NCBI GenBank assembly: GCA_033964015.1
Contig: CM066923.1
Span: 8,731,978 to 8,795,977, forward strand
Length of the DNA: 64,000 nucleotides
Direction: 5' to 3'
Origin: Scolanthus callimorphus
Lineage: Eukaryota > Cnidaria > Anthozoa > Actiniaria > Edwardsiidae
Position numbers and translations under genes: made by a program. The stretch's first letter is position 1. The number at the start of each line of letters is the position of its first letter. Of the stretch, positions 45,301 through 48,739 are shown one piece after another. The notes beneath the pieces were generated by a model that saw only the letters and a program-made list of their open reading frames with translations, searched no databases and was not told where the DNA came from.

Positions 45301-47039
45301 ATGCAAAAGAAACAAAGTTTGTTCTGTGGGCAGGATGCAACGTATATTCGCACTGTAAGTTGACAGTATTGGATAACTAGTTTTATTATATAAACACCAA
45401 TAAAATACCGGGTGATCTCCCGCGCGAAAACTTGATATCTTCACACGTGAAAATAACATGTTATTTTCACATGTGAAAATATCACACTTGCCTTTGCTCA
45501 ATGCTCGATTTTTAAGCTTAACTCAAATAAATTTGAATTTGGTATTTCATTGATGTTTATATAATAAACAGAACATTACATGACCGCTTGGAGATACGAA
45601 TTTTATCTTCTCGTGTTAAAATTCATCTCACTCGTTCGCTGCGCTCACTCGTGAGATAAATTTTCAACACTCGAAGATAAAATTCGTATCTCCGCGCGGC
45701 CATGTAATATCCTCTATATTTGTTGCACTGTATGATAAACCGCTACGCGGGTTCTTGTTAATTGTTTGGATAAAACCTTTCAAAGATTGCAGATAAATGT
45801 TAATATTGCAGGGGTAAGTGAGGAGCAGTAATACTTTGTCAGCATGATCACTGGAATAAACATGGCACATGGATAAACTAAATTTGCACATATAATCATA
45901 TGACAGACACGTTTTGCTGCTTTATACTCCAAGACAAGCAGCTTTACATTTAGAGCAGATTTCGTATGACGACAAAGTTGTGCGGCGCCGTGACCGTGCC
46001 GCGACTACGCGATATCATTCCATATCTACAGCAGGCCAGGTTCCGTGCCACGACGTGTTGCGTGACGTGTTGCGGCACTTTTCACAATCATACGAAATCT
46101 CCTCAATGGACGGCGATTCCAACTATAACGCACGCGCACGCTGCATTTCGGTAGACAGCGCGCACGCTTGTAGCTGGAATCGTCCATTGATGTTATTACG
46201 CCTCTTGATTCAGACCCCCTTCCTCCATCCCATCTTTAATTTCCTGTTTTTGATCTCCTAAAGACCCCCCCCCCCCCCCCCCCCTCTCTCCCTCCTCTGG
46301 TCACAGGCATGCTAGCCCCGCCCCCTAGTAAACATGCCAATGACTAACTAACTGACTTGTCGACTAACCGACAGAGTTGTATCACAGAGGCATACGGAAT
46401 CTTTTTGCTTGATTCTCGAGATGCCTTTTTGTCTTGTATTTGCTGTTGAAGTTCCCCGCTACCAAAGCGTTCTAGTAGAGAGCTTCCTGTGATTTAGTAG
46501 CGACCACACGGTCACGATAGTTCGTGATAGTTGTCGGGAGTTCTAACTATCATGTGCGTTTGTTCACCAACTATCGTGCACTATCATTACCGTTTGGCCG
46601 GAGATTTACTGGGCAAAGGCTCGTATCTCTACGATATAGTTCATTGGTATTGCAGGCTGTGTGTTTCTCTAAGCCAAACGTGTAGCAGGGGCGTCCCAAG
46701 GGGCTTACAGGGGTCCCGGGATCCCCCTCTTCTTGACCGCCATTGCCGAGTTTCATATCGTGAGGGACTGCGTACGAATCCCTTAATATTACGATAGTCA
46801 AAACAAGACCCACTTAGTAAGAAAGAGCCCTTCAAAAAGTCCCGAGGACGCCCCTGTGTAGACATTCTTGTAACTGTCGTCAAGTCTGCCTTATCGCGAT
46901 TCTAACGCCCACGTCTTGTTTCCAGGCCACCAGTGGCTACCGCTCGTCCACAGGATCCTCCTCGCGCCACTCTCGCCACAGGGTACCCGCAAGCAGAACG
47001 TACTGGAGTGACGACCCGGACTATGAATCACAATTCTAG
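7853..47039 (+). CDS. ARHGEF11/12-like: RhoGEF of the ARHGEF11/12 - RhoGEF2 family (50 visible exons, 5' partial)
   Basis: A guanine-nucleotide exchange factor expected to activate RhoA downstream of G-alpha-12/13 at the cell cortex. Exons join in frame in this order: 7853-8110, 9455-9506, 9603-9658, 9764-9861, 10445-10548, 11003-11097, 11244-11316, 11915-11974, 12387-12444, 13061-13153, 13640-13745, 14158-14234, 14568-14646, 16001-16019, 16350-16388, 17117-17135, 17233-17267, 18025-18067, 18633-18712, 19300-19397, 22585-22637, 25091-25147, 25255-25306, 25456-25508, 25768-25861, 26120-26199, 26722-26847, 27531-27648, 28194-28243, 28524-28646, 29481-29556, 30264-30364, 30537-30594, 30877-30976, 31576-31622, 31710-32000, 32295-32554, 35290-35551, 35712-35785, 36228-36263, 36638-36669, 37043-37090, 37366-37394, 37708-37829, 38515-38568, 39795-39829, 40372-40553, 40709-40764, 41186-41236, 46926-47039. 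One junction (9861/10445) is out of phase. About 1,460 residues are visible, close to the roughly 1,500 of vertebrate LARG. The family's N-terminal PDZ domain was not found here. Domain order RGSL-C1-DH-PH matches Drosophila RhoGEF2, because vertebrate members lack the C1. The identity rests on motif recognition, not a database search. Confidence 0.93.
8090..8590. repeat. Degenerate tandem array duplicating the exon 1 end and donor
   Basis: The block TTTCACTCGGACGAGGAGAA followed by GGTATGG (exon 1 end and donor) recurs at 8226 (TTTCACTCAGACGAGGAGAA, donor changed to GTTATG), at about 8328 (GGAGAAGGTATGC, donor intact), and at 8473 (ATCACTCAGACGAGGAAAAG, donor changed to GGAATG). Each copy is followed by a conserved tail including GCGTTTGTTGTGA. 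The period varies from about 100 to 145 bp. Confidence 0.85.
9455..11974 (+). CDS. ARHGEF11/12-like: RhoGEF exons 2-8: RGS-like (RGSL/LH) domain
   Basis: Exons 9455-9506, 9603-9658, 9764-9861, 10445-10548, 11003-11097, 11244-11316 and 11915-11974 encode the domain that in this family binds activated G-alpha-12/13. Recognisable stretches are DDHGPFNDLEIL, VFLHYLISNSDPS, FFWLVTESYRDGNYKEM, WSYEIYSTFLAEK, VQAIEATLGKDYSEESL and VNEQLADFRNKRALGLGSLF. The HYLISNSDPS helix and the FWL(V/I)TE motif are hallmarks of LARG/PDZ-RhoGEF RGSL domains. All internal junctions keep phase except 9861 to 10445: the first exon leaves two extra bases (CA), whereas the next must be read in phase 0. A microexon of 3n+1 nt in intron 9862-10444, or a sequence error, would explain this. 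Confidence 0.92.
11335..11526. mobile_element. MITE, TAGAGCAGATTTCGTATGAC family (copy 1)
   Basis: A roughly 190-bp fold-back element with terminal inverted repeats GAGCAGATTTCGTATGAC, flanked by TA on both sides (Tc1/mariner-like target). The arms are GC-rich (GTACCGCG) around a central CAGCAGGCCAGGTTCCGTAC. No transposase. It lies in intron 7 of the RhoGEF. Other copies are at 30024, 40046, 40846 and 45951. Confidence 0.9.
12387..13153 (+). CDS. ARHGEF11/12-like: RhoGEF exons 9-10: linker between the RGSL and C1 domains
   Basis: Exons 12387-12444 (SAMASALTTFMRQTGMPVK) and 13061-13153 (AGSNYGNIIERCSSFTQKE..., ending FKIKGSKK) stay in frame with the flanking domains. The first is probably the last helix of the RGS-like region. 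The second is a basic lead-in directly before the C1 finger. Acceptors (atatctag, tttcttttag) and donors (GTACAA, GTAAGT) are acceptable. No independent function can be assigned. Confidence 0.85.
12525..12765. mobile_element. Fold-back element (TTAAGGCTCATTTACACGACAG)
   Basis: Left TAAGGCTCATTTACACGACA and right TGTCGTGTAATTGGGGCTTTA are inverted, with GTTTTGGCACTGCTCGG opposite CCGAGTGCTGCCAAAAC. It lies in intron 9. Confidence 0.85.
13640..14234 (+). CDS. ARHGEF11/12-like: RhoGEF exons 11-12: C1 (phorbol-ester/DAG-type) zinc finger
   Basis: Exons 13640-13745 and 14158-14234 together encode a C1 finger, with the junction inside the third C-x2-C pair. The ligand pattern visible is H-x12-C-x2-C-x13-C-x2-C-x4-H-x3-C-x7-C, starting in GHHFVSTHYSSTTFCNNC and ending VGCLDNIEESC. 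The canonical spacing after the second His is x2, so this copy has one extra residue (HKVGC). C1 fingers bind membrane lipids or act as protein-docking modules. Drosophila RhoGEF2 has one at the same place between RGS and DH, whereas vertebrate ARHGEF1/11/12 do not. The finger is followed by a basic stretch, PGPKKRK. Confidence 0.9.
14295..14447. mobile_element. AGAGCTGGAAATTA element (copy 1)
   Basis: AGAGCTGGAAATTACTACCG on the left and GGTTATTTCCAGCTCAGG on the right. It contains TTGGACATTGTGCGATCAAA and GTAGAGACAACCAAGAAAAA, found inverted at 43613-43776. An open frame through it is an artefact. Confidence 0.8.
14568..22637 (+). CDS. ARHGEF11/12-like: RhoGEF exons 13-21: basic and Ser/Arg-rich linker with two microexons
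   Basis: Nine small exons: 14568-14646, 16001-16019, 16350-16388, 17117-17135, 17233-17267, 18025-18067, 18633-18712, 19300-19397 and 22585-22637. They join in phase to read through RRTPSAPNPDAS, IEKKGKDDDAGSASEGEER, SMSSPD, ELQVAAAVPKKR, FTRPVIRSESVKTP, KEMTRKKPIVSGG, FGRDVDINDSLSMNYGRGMD, NLETLSEGE and RRARSRSPTFLPPEEEY. Exons 16001-16019 and 17117-17135 are 19-nt microexons. The sequence is low complexity, with alternating acidic, basic and RS-like patches typical of a disordered regulatory linker before DH. The chain is supported by consistent phase and good splice sites, less by homology. The 39-bp repeat after 18712 duplicates the exon 19 donor. Confidence 0.75.
14668..14925. mobile_element. 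GGAGCTCC-ended element (copy 1)
   Basis: Starts TAGCGGGGCTCCTTAGCGGC and ends GAGCTCCGCTTTTAGTCAGA, with ATACGATCGACTTCATTTTT and GCGGTATTCCCATTTGGGTA inside. It matches 27129-27405 in reverse orientation. It lies in intron 13. Confidence 0.8.
15116..15297. mobile_element. Fold-back MITE, TTAGTCAAATCACACTAGTG family (copy 2)
   Basis: Close match to 6394-6576. Immediately after it, AACAATTATTCCTCTCGCCC and GGGCTCGAGGAATAATTGTT (15299-15378) form another inverted repeat, so two elements are adjacent or nested. Confidence 0.9.
15627..15755. mobile_element. TTAA-flanked MITE, AAAGGCCCACCACCAACCG family (copy 1)
   Basis: TTAAAGGCCCACCACCAACC on the left and GGTTGGTGATGGGCCTTAA on the right; the interior has GAGCCTTTGCG and its inverted copy CGCAAAGGCTC. 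129 bp. It lies just upstream of the exon-like segment at 15811. Confidence 0.9.
15811..15910 (+). other. Exon-like 100-nt segment that breaks the RhoGEF frame (possible poison exon)
   Basis: A good acceptor (gttgtatctctag) and a consensus donor (GCG|GTGAGT) bound this segment. Entered from the exon ending at 14646 it reads IEQARHDRHVVSEVVHLV, continues to RRRSTAP and meets a TAG. Its 100 nt also shift the frame of the next exon. Skipping it joins 14646 to 16001 in frame. Near its end, GAAGAAGCACGGCT followed by TTAGA resembles a stretch in the 4441-4634 segment. It could be a regulated frame-breaking exon or a non-exonic match. Confidence 0.4.
16418..16600. mobile_element. AAAGAGCCTGTGTCAGCC element (copy 1, partial)
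   Basis: Begins AAAGAGGCTCAGTCAGTCAG, with GCCGCCATTTTGTCAGCC, AGAAAGCATCCATTTCCATC and GGCTGATTTAG inside. The right end is not clear. A short trace of the same core is at about 6066-6105. Confidence 0.7.
16772..16870 (+). repeat. Possible tRNA-derived SINE head
   Basis: TAGGTGGCGCAGTG resembles box A of a Leu/Ser-type tRNA, and GAGTTCCAACCCC about 50 nt later resembles box B. No closed cloverleaf. Lies in intron 15. Confidence 0.35.
17575..17790. repeat. Dispersed repeat, TACTGTTGCTACGTCG family (copy 2)
   Basis: Partner of 1609-1840, in intron 17 of the RhoGEF. Shares GAAGAATTCATTAAAAATCT and CAATTGTTTGG-type ends. Confidence 0.8.
18346..18564. mobile_element. AGGGCTGGAAATT fold-back element
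   Basis: CAGGGCTGGAAATTAAC at the left and AATTTCCAGCCCTG at the right are inverted. The interior alternates CTGGTCGCC and GGCGACC words. Just upstream of exon 19. Confidence 0.75.
18701..18830. repeat. 39-bp tandem repeat x3 duplicating the exon 19 donor
   Basis: Units 18701-18739, 18740-18778 and 18779-18817, plus a partial fourth. Each contains the last 12 nt of exon 19 (AGGAGGAGACAT or AGGAAGAGACAT), a donor (GTAAGT, ATAAGT, GTAAGT) and the following intron sequence (AGTAATGACCAGGCACTTACC). The first and third donors are intact and the second is mutated. Confidence 0.95.
18855..18992. repeat. Inverted repeat (CATCTTCAGTGTAAGAAC)
   Basis: CATCTTCAGTGTAAGAACTC pairs with GGTTCTTACACTGGAGATG across about 100 bp. 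A likely small fold-back element. Confidence 0.7.
19000..19078 (+). repeat. tRNA-derived SINE head (box A / box B like)
   Basis: CGGCTGGTAGAGCGCC resembles a tRNA box A/D-arm, and GGGTTCGAACCTC resembles box B/T-arm, at tRNA-like spacing. The 7-bp acceptor stem does not pair and the anticodon arm is unclear, so this is not called a functional tRNA. Confidence 0.5.
19087..19208. mobile_element. Fold-back element (AGGGGTGGACCATTA)
   Basis: AGGGGTGGACCATTAGAAAT and TTATAATGGTCCACCCCT are inverted; the centre is A-rich. It lies in intron 19, directly after the tRNA-like segment. Confidence 0.85.
20626..20751. mobile_element. Fold-back element (GCCAAAACGAAACGATGTCAGCC)
   Basis: GCCAAAACGAAACGATGTCA and TGATATCGTTTCGTTTTGGC are inverted around GCCAATCAGTAATG/CATTGATTGGC. 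126 bp in intron 20. Confidence 0.85.
20895..21112. mobile_element. Fold-back element (AGTAGACCGTTACACC)
   Basis: AGTAGACCGTTACACCCCTC and CGAGGTGTAACGGTCTACT are inverted; GATCACGTGGTACATAAACA lies in the interior. 218 bp. Confidence 0.85.
21872..22060. repeat. Imperfect direct duplication
   Basis: ACATCCGCGAAACAAACCAT and CTCTAGTCGCGCACCATACG each occur twice about 100-130 bp apart. The overlapping open frame at 21754-22167 is attributed to the repeat. Confidence 0.7.
22920..23049. mobile_element. TTAA-flanked MITE, AAAGGCCCACCACCAACCG family (copy 2)
   Basis: Nearly identical to 15627-15755, with TTAAAGGCCCATCACCAACC at the left end and GGGCCTTTAA at the right. Confidence 0.9.
23375..23582. 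mobile_element. AAAGAGCCTGTGTCAGCC element (copy 2)
   Basis: Left AAAGAGCCCTAGTCAGCCAC and right GGCTGACAGAGGCTCTTTA are inverted. The interior holds CAGCCGATGGAAATGGATGC, in the opposite orientation to copies 1 and 3. Confidence 0.85.
24340..24600. repeat. 21-bp tandem repeat (GTGGCCTTTTCCCATGTTCAA)
   Basis: About 8 well-conserved and several diverged copies of a 21-bp unit built around CTTTTCCCATGTT lie in the intron before the DH domain. The unit is a multiple of 3, so it creates open frames on both strands (seven-residue repeats such as SGLFPCS and NMGKGHL). No gene is implied. Confidence 0.9.
25091..28646 (+). CDS. ARHGEF11/12-like: RhoGEF exons 22-30: DH (Dbl homology) catalytic domain
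   Basis: Exons 25091-25147, 25255-25306, 25456-25508, 25768-25861, 26120-26199, 26722-26847, 27531-27648, 28194-28243 and 28524-28646 encode the roughly 200-residue exchange domain that loads GTP on Rho. The first conserved region reads KRQEFIHELIYTEKYHVRNL, where the family's invariant Glu sits in HELIYTE. The middle has VFYKPMKKMNIIPYEAINRL, FPNLQELIDIH and VIQCIGDMMLE. The third conserved region, LDDIISTSYRRITKYPLLLE, forms the GTPase-contacting helix typical of Rho-specific GEFs. The last exon gives the long terminal helix (DLLAFVNQSVKECENQQRLE). All phases agree and no disabling change is seen, so exchange activity is expected. Confidence 0.95.
27129..27405. mobile_element. GGAGCTCC-ended element (copy 2, opposite orientation)
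   Basis: Starts TATAGATTTAGCCACTGGCT and ends GTGACCGCTAAGGAGCTCC. It is an inverted copy of 14668-14925. It lies in the DH intron before 27531. Confidence 0.8.
27647..28060. repeat. Degenerate GTCACGCAACGCC tandem array at the exon 28 donor
   Basis: From the donor of the DH exon ending at 27648, the intron consists of diverged copies of a roughly 45-65-bp unit marked by GTCACGCAACGCC and a later CAGTGACTCGT. Clear starts are near 27652, 27700, 27780, 27855, 27903 and 28010. Copy boundaries are approximate. Confidence 0.7.
28669..28857. mobile_element. CAATGGACGATTCCAGC fold-back family (copy 1)
   Basis: Left GCAATGGACGCGATTCCAGC and right GCTGGAATCGTCCATTGC. The interior has GCGCGCGTTGCATCCTGGTA. 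It lies in the intron after the last DH exon. Confidence 0.85.
29053..29376. mobile_element. Fold-back MITE, AAGGCCCGTTCAAACTTGCA variant
   Basis: The ends AAGGCCCGTTCAAACTTGCA and GCGCAAGTGTAAACCGGCCTT form an inverted repeat. The interior is rich in GTCGCG and GCGATTT words. It is a diverged relative of the 4000-4314 family. Confidence 0.8.
29481..31622 (+). CDS. ARHGEF11/12-like: RhoGEF exons 31-35: PH domain
   Basis: Exons 29481-29556, 30264-30364, 30537-30594, 30877-30976 and 31576-31622 follow the DH domain directly, as in all DH-PH tandems. Key stretches are KKKLLYDGPLTWRISRTKSI (strand beta-1), DLHVLLLEDLLVILQKQDDR (the LLED(L/I)LV(I/L)LQ signature of this subfamily), SPIIKLNNVLTRNVATGDKR, AFFLVGTAVGTSSMGPQIYE and NWYKHITDAAEAF (C-terminal helix). 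In LARG and PDZ-RhoGEF this PH domain assists exchange and binds active RhoA. Phases are consistent throughout. Confidence 0.94.
29857..29976. mobile_element. Fold-back element (TATCACGCGGCAGCTATCTTGG)
   Basis: TATCACGCGGCAGCTATCTT and AAGATGGCGGCCGTGTGATA are inverted, with TGGATAAA/TTTATCCA next to them. 120 bp. Confidence 0.85.
30024..30216. mobile_element. MITE, TAGAGCAGATTTCGTATGAC family (copy 2)
   Basis: Same terminal inverted repeats and GC-rich arms as 11335-11526, flanked by TA. It lies in the PH-domain intron after 29556, next to another fold-back at 29857-29976. Confidence 0.9.
31710..35551 (+). CDS. ARHGEF11/12-like: RhoGEF exons 36-38: acidic, proline-rich and Ser-rich C-terminal region
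   Basis: Three large exons. Exon 36 (31710-32000) starts with an RG-rich patch (ERGRRGG), then turns strongly acidic (DKKDEDEETPEEQEEAEED). Exon 37 (32295-32554) is Glu-rich and has a run of nine prolines before ADDVDDLQLPNPPPDIR. Exon 38 (35290-35551) starts LPDPPPPITINVPP and continues with a Ser-rich stretch. A similar L-x-(0-1)-PPP-x-I/V motif occurs three times (ILEPPPEV, LPNPPPDI, LPDPPPPI). The region is probably disordered and could offer SH3 or WW binding sites. The last 9 nt of exon 37 and its donor form part of the 25-bp minisatellite unit at 32546-33370. Phases 1, 1, 0 and 1 fit the neighbours. Confidence 0.85.
32546..33370. repeat. 25-bp minisatellite, 33 copies, unit contains a 5' splice site
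   Basis: Exactly 825 bp: 33 head-to-tail copies of a 25-bp unit that starts GATATTCGGGTACGTGAATA and ends GATCT. The first copy is the real end of RhoGEF exon 37 (GATATTCGG) plus its donor (GTAGGT). Copies 1-4 carry GTAGGT, most later ones GTACGT, and a few GTACGG. Scattered variants include GACATTCGG and AGGTCT. The unit length is constant, so growth was by whole units. Read from exon 37, the repeat gives an in-frame TAG four codons past the donor. Confidence 0.98.
33658..33763. repeat. Inverted repeat (CAACCTCGTCCCC) near a dispersed repeat
   Basis: CAACCTCGTCCCCAGCG and CTCGGGGACGAGGTTG pair. The preceding 33535-33645 segment (GTCTAAGATTTAGACTTCT, CTACGATTCTCAGTTATTTC) recurs at 42387-42475, and in reverse at 42105-42160. 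Confidence 0.75.
34437..34612. mobile_element. Fold-back family with AATTCAGATCATGTGATGATTC (copy 1)
   Basis: CTTGTTGCCACCCAATTCAG and CTGAATGGGGTGGCAACAAG are inverted, followed inward by ATCATGTGATGATTCCTTTG/CAAAGGAATCATCACATGAT. It lies in the 2.7-kb intron after exon 37. Confidence 0.9.
35073..35228. mobile_element. Fold-back family with AATTCAGATCATGTGATGATTC (copy 2)
   Basis: CTTGTTGTCACCCAATTCAG and CTGAATTTGGTGACAACAAA are inverted. It resembles 34437-34612 but the left inner arm has drifted. A partial third copy is at 49025-49075 (AAAGGAATCATCACATGATC). Confidence 0.85.
35712..41236 (+). CDS. ARHGEF11/12-like: RhoGEF exons 39-49: coiled-coil and Ser-rich tail
   Basis: Exons 35712-35785, 36228-36263, 36638-36669, 37043-37090, 37366-37394, 37708-37829, 38515-38568, 39795-39829, 40372-40553, 40709-40764 and 41186-41236. 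Exon 39 encodes a predicted coiled coil (EQLRGKDEDLKRTLEDKARI). Exons 45-47 encode a second helical stretch (QQLVLSTSILNEQLTTLL, then ITERDMARER and LRCDLQLANTQIQRLKQGRS). Ser-rich linkers lie between and after. C-terminal coiled coils mediate oligomerisation in vertebrate LARG and PDZ-RhoGEF, so the role here is inferred. The acceptor of exon 42 is a CAGCAG (NAGNAG) site, so the exon can start at 37040 or 37043, adding or dropping one Ser. Several tiny exons (29-36 nt) keep phase, which supports the chain. Confidence 0.8.
36701..36955. mobile_element. TTAA-flanked MITE, AAAGGGGCTCTCG family (copy 2)
   Basis: TTAAAGGGGCTCTCGTACGC on the left and GCAAGAGCCCCTTTAA on the right: TTAA on both sides with inverted ends. 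It shares most of its roughly 250 bp with 549-803. Located in intron 41. Confidence 0.9.
37423..37651. mobile_element. AAAGAGCCTGTGTCAGCC element (copy 3)
   Basis: Left AAAAGAGCCTGTGTCAGCCG and right GGCTGACACAGGCTCTTAA are inverted. The interior has AAAAGCATCCATTTTCATCG. It lies in intron 43. Confidence 0.85.
38645..38968. mobile_element. Fold-back MITE, AAGGCCCGTTCACACGGCGC family (copy 2)
   Basis: A close relative of 4000-4314 with the same ends and the same central GCGATCTGATGAAATCGCAC-like stretch. It lies in intron 45. Confidence 0.9.
39255..39530. repeat. Imperfect (AAC)n-type trinucleotide microsatellite
   Basis: About 275 bp of AAC/ACA repeats with frequent GAC, AGC and ACC interruptions, in intron 45. 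It gives long low-complexity open frames in several frames (poly-Asn, poly-Thr, poly-Val/Leu), which are artefacts. Confidence 0.95.
40046..40228. mobile_element. MITE, TAGAGCAGATTTCGTATGAC family (copy 3)
   Basis: Starts TAGAGCAGTTTTCGTATGAC and ends with its inverted counterpart (GTCATACGAAATCTGCTCTA). A short TTACCGTTATC-type microsatellite follows directly (40228-40325). Confidence 0.9.
40846..41065. mobile_element. MITE, TAGAGCAGATTTCGTATGAC family (copy 4)
   Basis: Starts TAGAGCAAATTCGTATGACT and ends GTCATACGAAATCTGCTCTA. The central ACGGAATTCCGT palindrome makes it a near-perfect hairpin. Located in intron 48 of the RhoGEF. Confidence 0.9.
41446..41827. repeat. Inverted-repeat element with an internal 32-bp minisatellite
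   Basis: The ends are inverted copies: TAGAGCGGATTTCAGGTGA on the left and TCATCTGAAATCCGCTCTA on the right. Inside, 41603-41775 holds about five copies of a 32-bp unit (ACTCCTGATTGGTTTGTTGT and onward). The ends resemble the TAGAGCAGATTTCGTATGAC family, suggesting a related non-autonomous DNA transposon with TA target sites. Confidence 0.85.
42887..43054. mobile_element. CAATGGACGATTCCAGC fold-back family (copy 2)
   Basis: Left ACAATGGACGACTCCAGCTA and right AAGCTGGAATCGTCCATTA. Shares the GCGCGCGTTGCATTCTGGTA interior with 28669-28857. Confidence 0.85.
43613..43776. mobile_element. AGAGCTGGAAATTA element (copy 2, inverted)
   Basis: AGAGCTGGAAATAATTTTTC on the left and CAGTAATTTCCAGCTCTGG on the right. 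It is the reverse-orientation relative of 14295-14447. Confidence 0.8.
45430..45480. repeat. Short palindrome (TCACACGTGAAAATAACATG)
   Basis: CTTCACACGTGAAAATAACA pairs with TGTTATTTTCACATGTGAAA, giving a near-perfect 45-bp hairpin. Confidence 0.85.
45570..45710. mobile_element. Fold-back element (ATTACATGACCGCTTGGAG)
   Basis: ATTACATGACCGCTTGGAGA and TCTCCGCGCGGCCATGTAAT are inverted, continuing through TACGAATTTTATCTTC/GAAGATAAAATTCGTA and CTCACTCG/CGAGTGAG-type words. It is a long near-complete hairpin of about 140 bp. Confidence 0.9.
45951..46104. mobile_element. MITE, TAGAGCAGATTTCGTATGAC family (copy 5, shorter)
   Basis: The left end, TAGAGCAGATTTCGTATGAC, is intact. The right end is mutated (ATCATACGAAATCTCCTCAA) and part of the left arm is missing. 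It abuts the fold-back at 46104-46196. Confidence 0.8.
46104..46196. mobile_element. CAATGGACGATTCCAGC fold-back family (copy 3, short)
   Basis: Left CAATGGACGGCGATTCCAAC and right AGCTGGAATCGTCCATTG; deleted interior. Directly abuts the MITE at 45951-46104. Confidence 0.85.
46683..46858. mobile_element. Fold-back element (AGCAGGGGCGTCC)
   Basis: GCAGGGGCGTCCCAAGG and CCGAGGACGCCCCTGTG are inverted, about 175 bp apart, just upstream of the last RhoGEF exon. Confidence 0.75.
46926..47039 (+). CDS. ARHGEF11/12-like: RhoGEF last coding exon (exon 50)
   Basis: After a 5.7-kb intron, acceptor gtttccag opens a 38-codon exon in phase 0 that matches the donor at 41236. It reads ATSGYRSSTGSSSRHSRHRV, then PASRTYWSDDPDYESQF, and stops at TAG 47037-47039. 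The Ser/Arg-rich style continues the preceding tail (DVNRSSSFSGYRNRSSF), supporting the join. The C-terminal residues ESQF fit a class I PDZ ligand (S/T-x-hydrophobic). Whether that is functional is inference. Confidence 0.75.
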   Translation, partial: ATSGYRSSTGSSSRHSRHRVPASRTYWSDDPDYESQF

Positions 47040-48521
47040 CGAGCGCAAGGCATGCAGGAAAGTTGTTTCATCGAATTCTCAGAGGATCAGGCATTCTCTA
47101 CGTTCCAGCTCTAATCTTAGTTAGCATTTATTTAATTAGAAATTACAAAAGAGCTGCTCTCTCCCGATCCTTGAAACATAAAATTTAACCCTCCTGGTTT
47201 TTATAAAAAGAAATCTCTACAAATCGTGGTTATTGTCGGGGAGAGAAGTACTCTTTTACGCCAAGATTAAGAATCTCGACCACATTCGTCACATTCTACG
47301 AGTACAGGTCGATTTTTAAGGCTTTTGTATAAATTGCTTGATATAAAAAAACATTTCAATCTAAATTAAGTATCGCTCAAAGATATGAAATCCGTTTTTA
47401 ATGCCAGGACGCGTTTCTACATTTCAATGAACTCTAAAAAAATGAATTTATTAGTACAATCTCTACCCAGATCTATTGTTCTTGGAATCGACCAGGGGTA
47501 AATTTCCAGGGAGTACTCGGGCAAAGACAAGACGGGGGGAGGGTCCGACGTTTTTTTTTTTGGGGGGGGGGGGGGAGGGGGGTATAAATTGTCTTTTTTC
47601 AGTGGGGGCGGGATGAAACCTCGAGAAAAAAAAGGAAAATGTAGAAATATTCTTGGGTGAAGAATGTGTGATTTAGTGCTATTTGTGTACGGATGTTTTT
47701 GTATTTTTTGGGGGGGGTGGGGTGTAAAATATTGAGCTCTGCTCTGCCCCAGTCATGTTTTCGCTCGAGTACTCTCTTTAGGGTAAACTCCCTTGTAGTC
47801 GTATAATTTCTGATTAGTTTCTGGAATCTGGAATTTGAATCGAGTGAATTCGGGTTGGAGAATTCCCCGAGAGTCATTCATCGGATAGTAGGGATATTAA
47901 CCCTTTCACGCCCAGAGGCGATTAACCTTGAACTTCTCCCAACTCTATCAAGGCATTGTCAAGAAAACAAGAAATGAGAATTTCATGAATCATCCACTAA
48001 GTGATACGAAACACACAGGAAATTTTTGCAGAAATCCATTCATGGGAAAAGCTGAATTTCCCCAGCCTAGCCCCTGGCGTTCTGAGTGGGTTTCCTGTGG
48101 TTTGTAAGACATGTGTGACGTAACGTCACGGTTCATTCTCCGAACACAGGAAGCCCACGCATGTGTTTGTCATAGGACAAACACATGGATGCCTAACACT
48201 TCCCATTCTTGTACCATGAATGGGTTCCTGCAGAAATTTCCTTTGACAGATGCCAGCACCAAATTCTCCCATCAAGTGTATTGTTTTGTAAGGAGAAGTG
48301 CTATTTTGGTCTTAGGAGTGGAAAGGTTTACAAAACCCTGTACCGGAACTCTGAAATGTGTATATACCCACTGTATAAGGTATTGTCGTGTTGGTTCTCA
48401 TAAGCCGAATTATTTTAATTATTATATTGTTGTTGTTATTACCGGGTATTAACAGCAGCGTAGATCAAAAGATCTAGAAGTTAAAATGTAATGCATAGAA
48501 CGACTAAAGACTCGTAATAAA
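47040..48521 (+). other. Probable RhoGEF 3' UTR, with AATAAA at 48516-48521
   Basis: No coding signal follows the stop codon. The stretch holds poly-G runs (47562-47576, 47709-47716) and a partial inverted repeat at about 48010-48240 related to the element at 4712-4888 (shared GGGAAAAGCTGAATTTCCC). A canonical AATAAA at 48516-48521 is a plausible polyadenylation signal, but nearer weak signals cannot be excluded. The 3' end is a guess without transcript data. Confidence 0.3.
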
Positions 48522-48604
48522 CAACAGAGATCCGCATGGTTTTATAATCTGCTGGGTTTAGTCTTGATGTTGAGCTAAGTTAGCGTGTGTAAAAGCAGTC
48601 AAAG

Positions 48605-48730
48605 GTTAGCCTGAATTTTAAGCCGTCCCTCCGCTCTCGGAATCGTACCCCTTTTTGCAAGAGGAGACAGTCTCCTCTTCCAAAGTGAAGTACGATCGAG
48701 TGAGAAGGGACGGCTTAAAATTCAGGCTAG
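48605..48730. mobile_element. Fold-back element (GTTAGCCTGAATTTTAAGCCG)
   Basis: TAGCCTGAATTTTAAGCCGT and ACGGCTTAAAATTCAGGCTA are perfect inverted repeats; GAGGAGACAGTCTCCTC is at the centre. 126 bp. Confidence 0.95.
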
Positions 48731-48739
48731 TCAAAGCTG

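Larger units (their letters stand above)
41828..46925. other. RhoGEF intron 49, remainder: repeats only
   Basis: The longest RhoGEF intron runs 41237-46925. After the element at 41446-41827 it holds the fold-backs at 42887, 43613, 45430, 45570, 45951, 46104 and 46683, a half-element at 43290-43400 and a poly-C run at 46265-46284. No additional exon in phase with the flanks was recognised. Confidence 0.6.
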
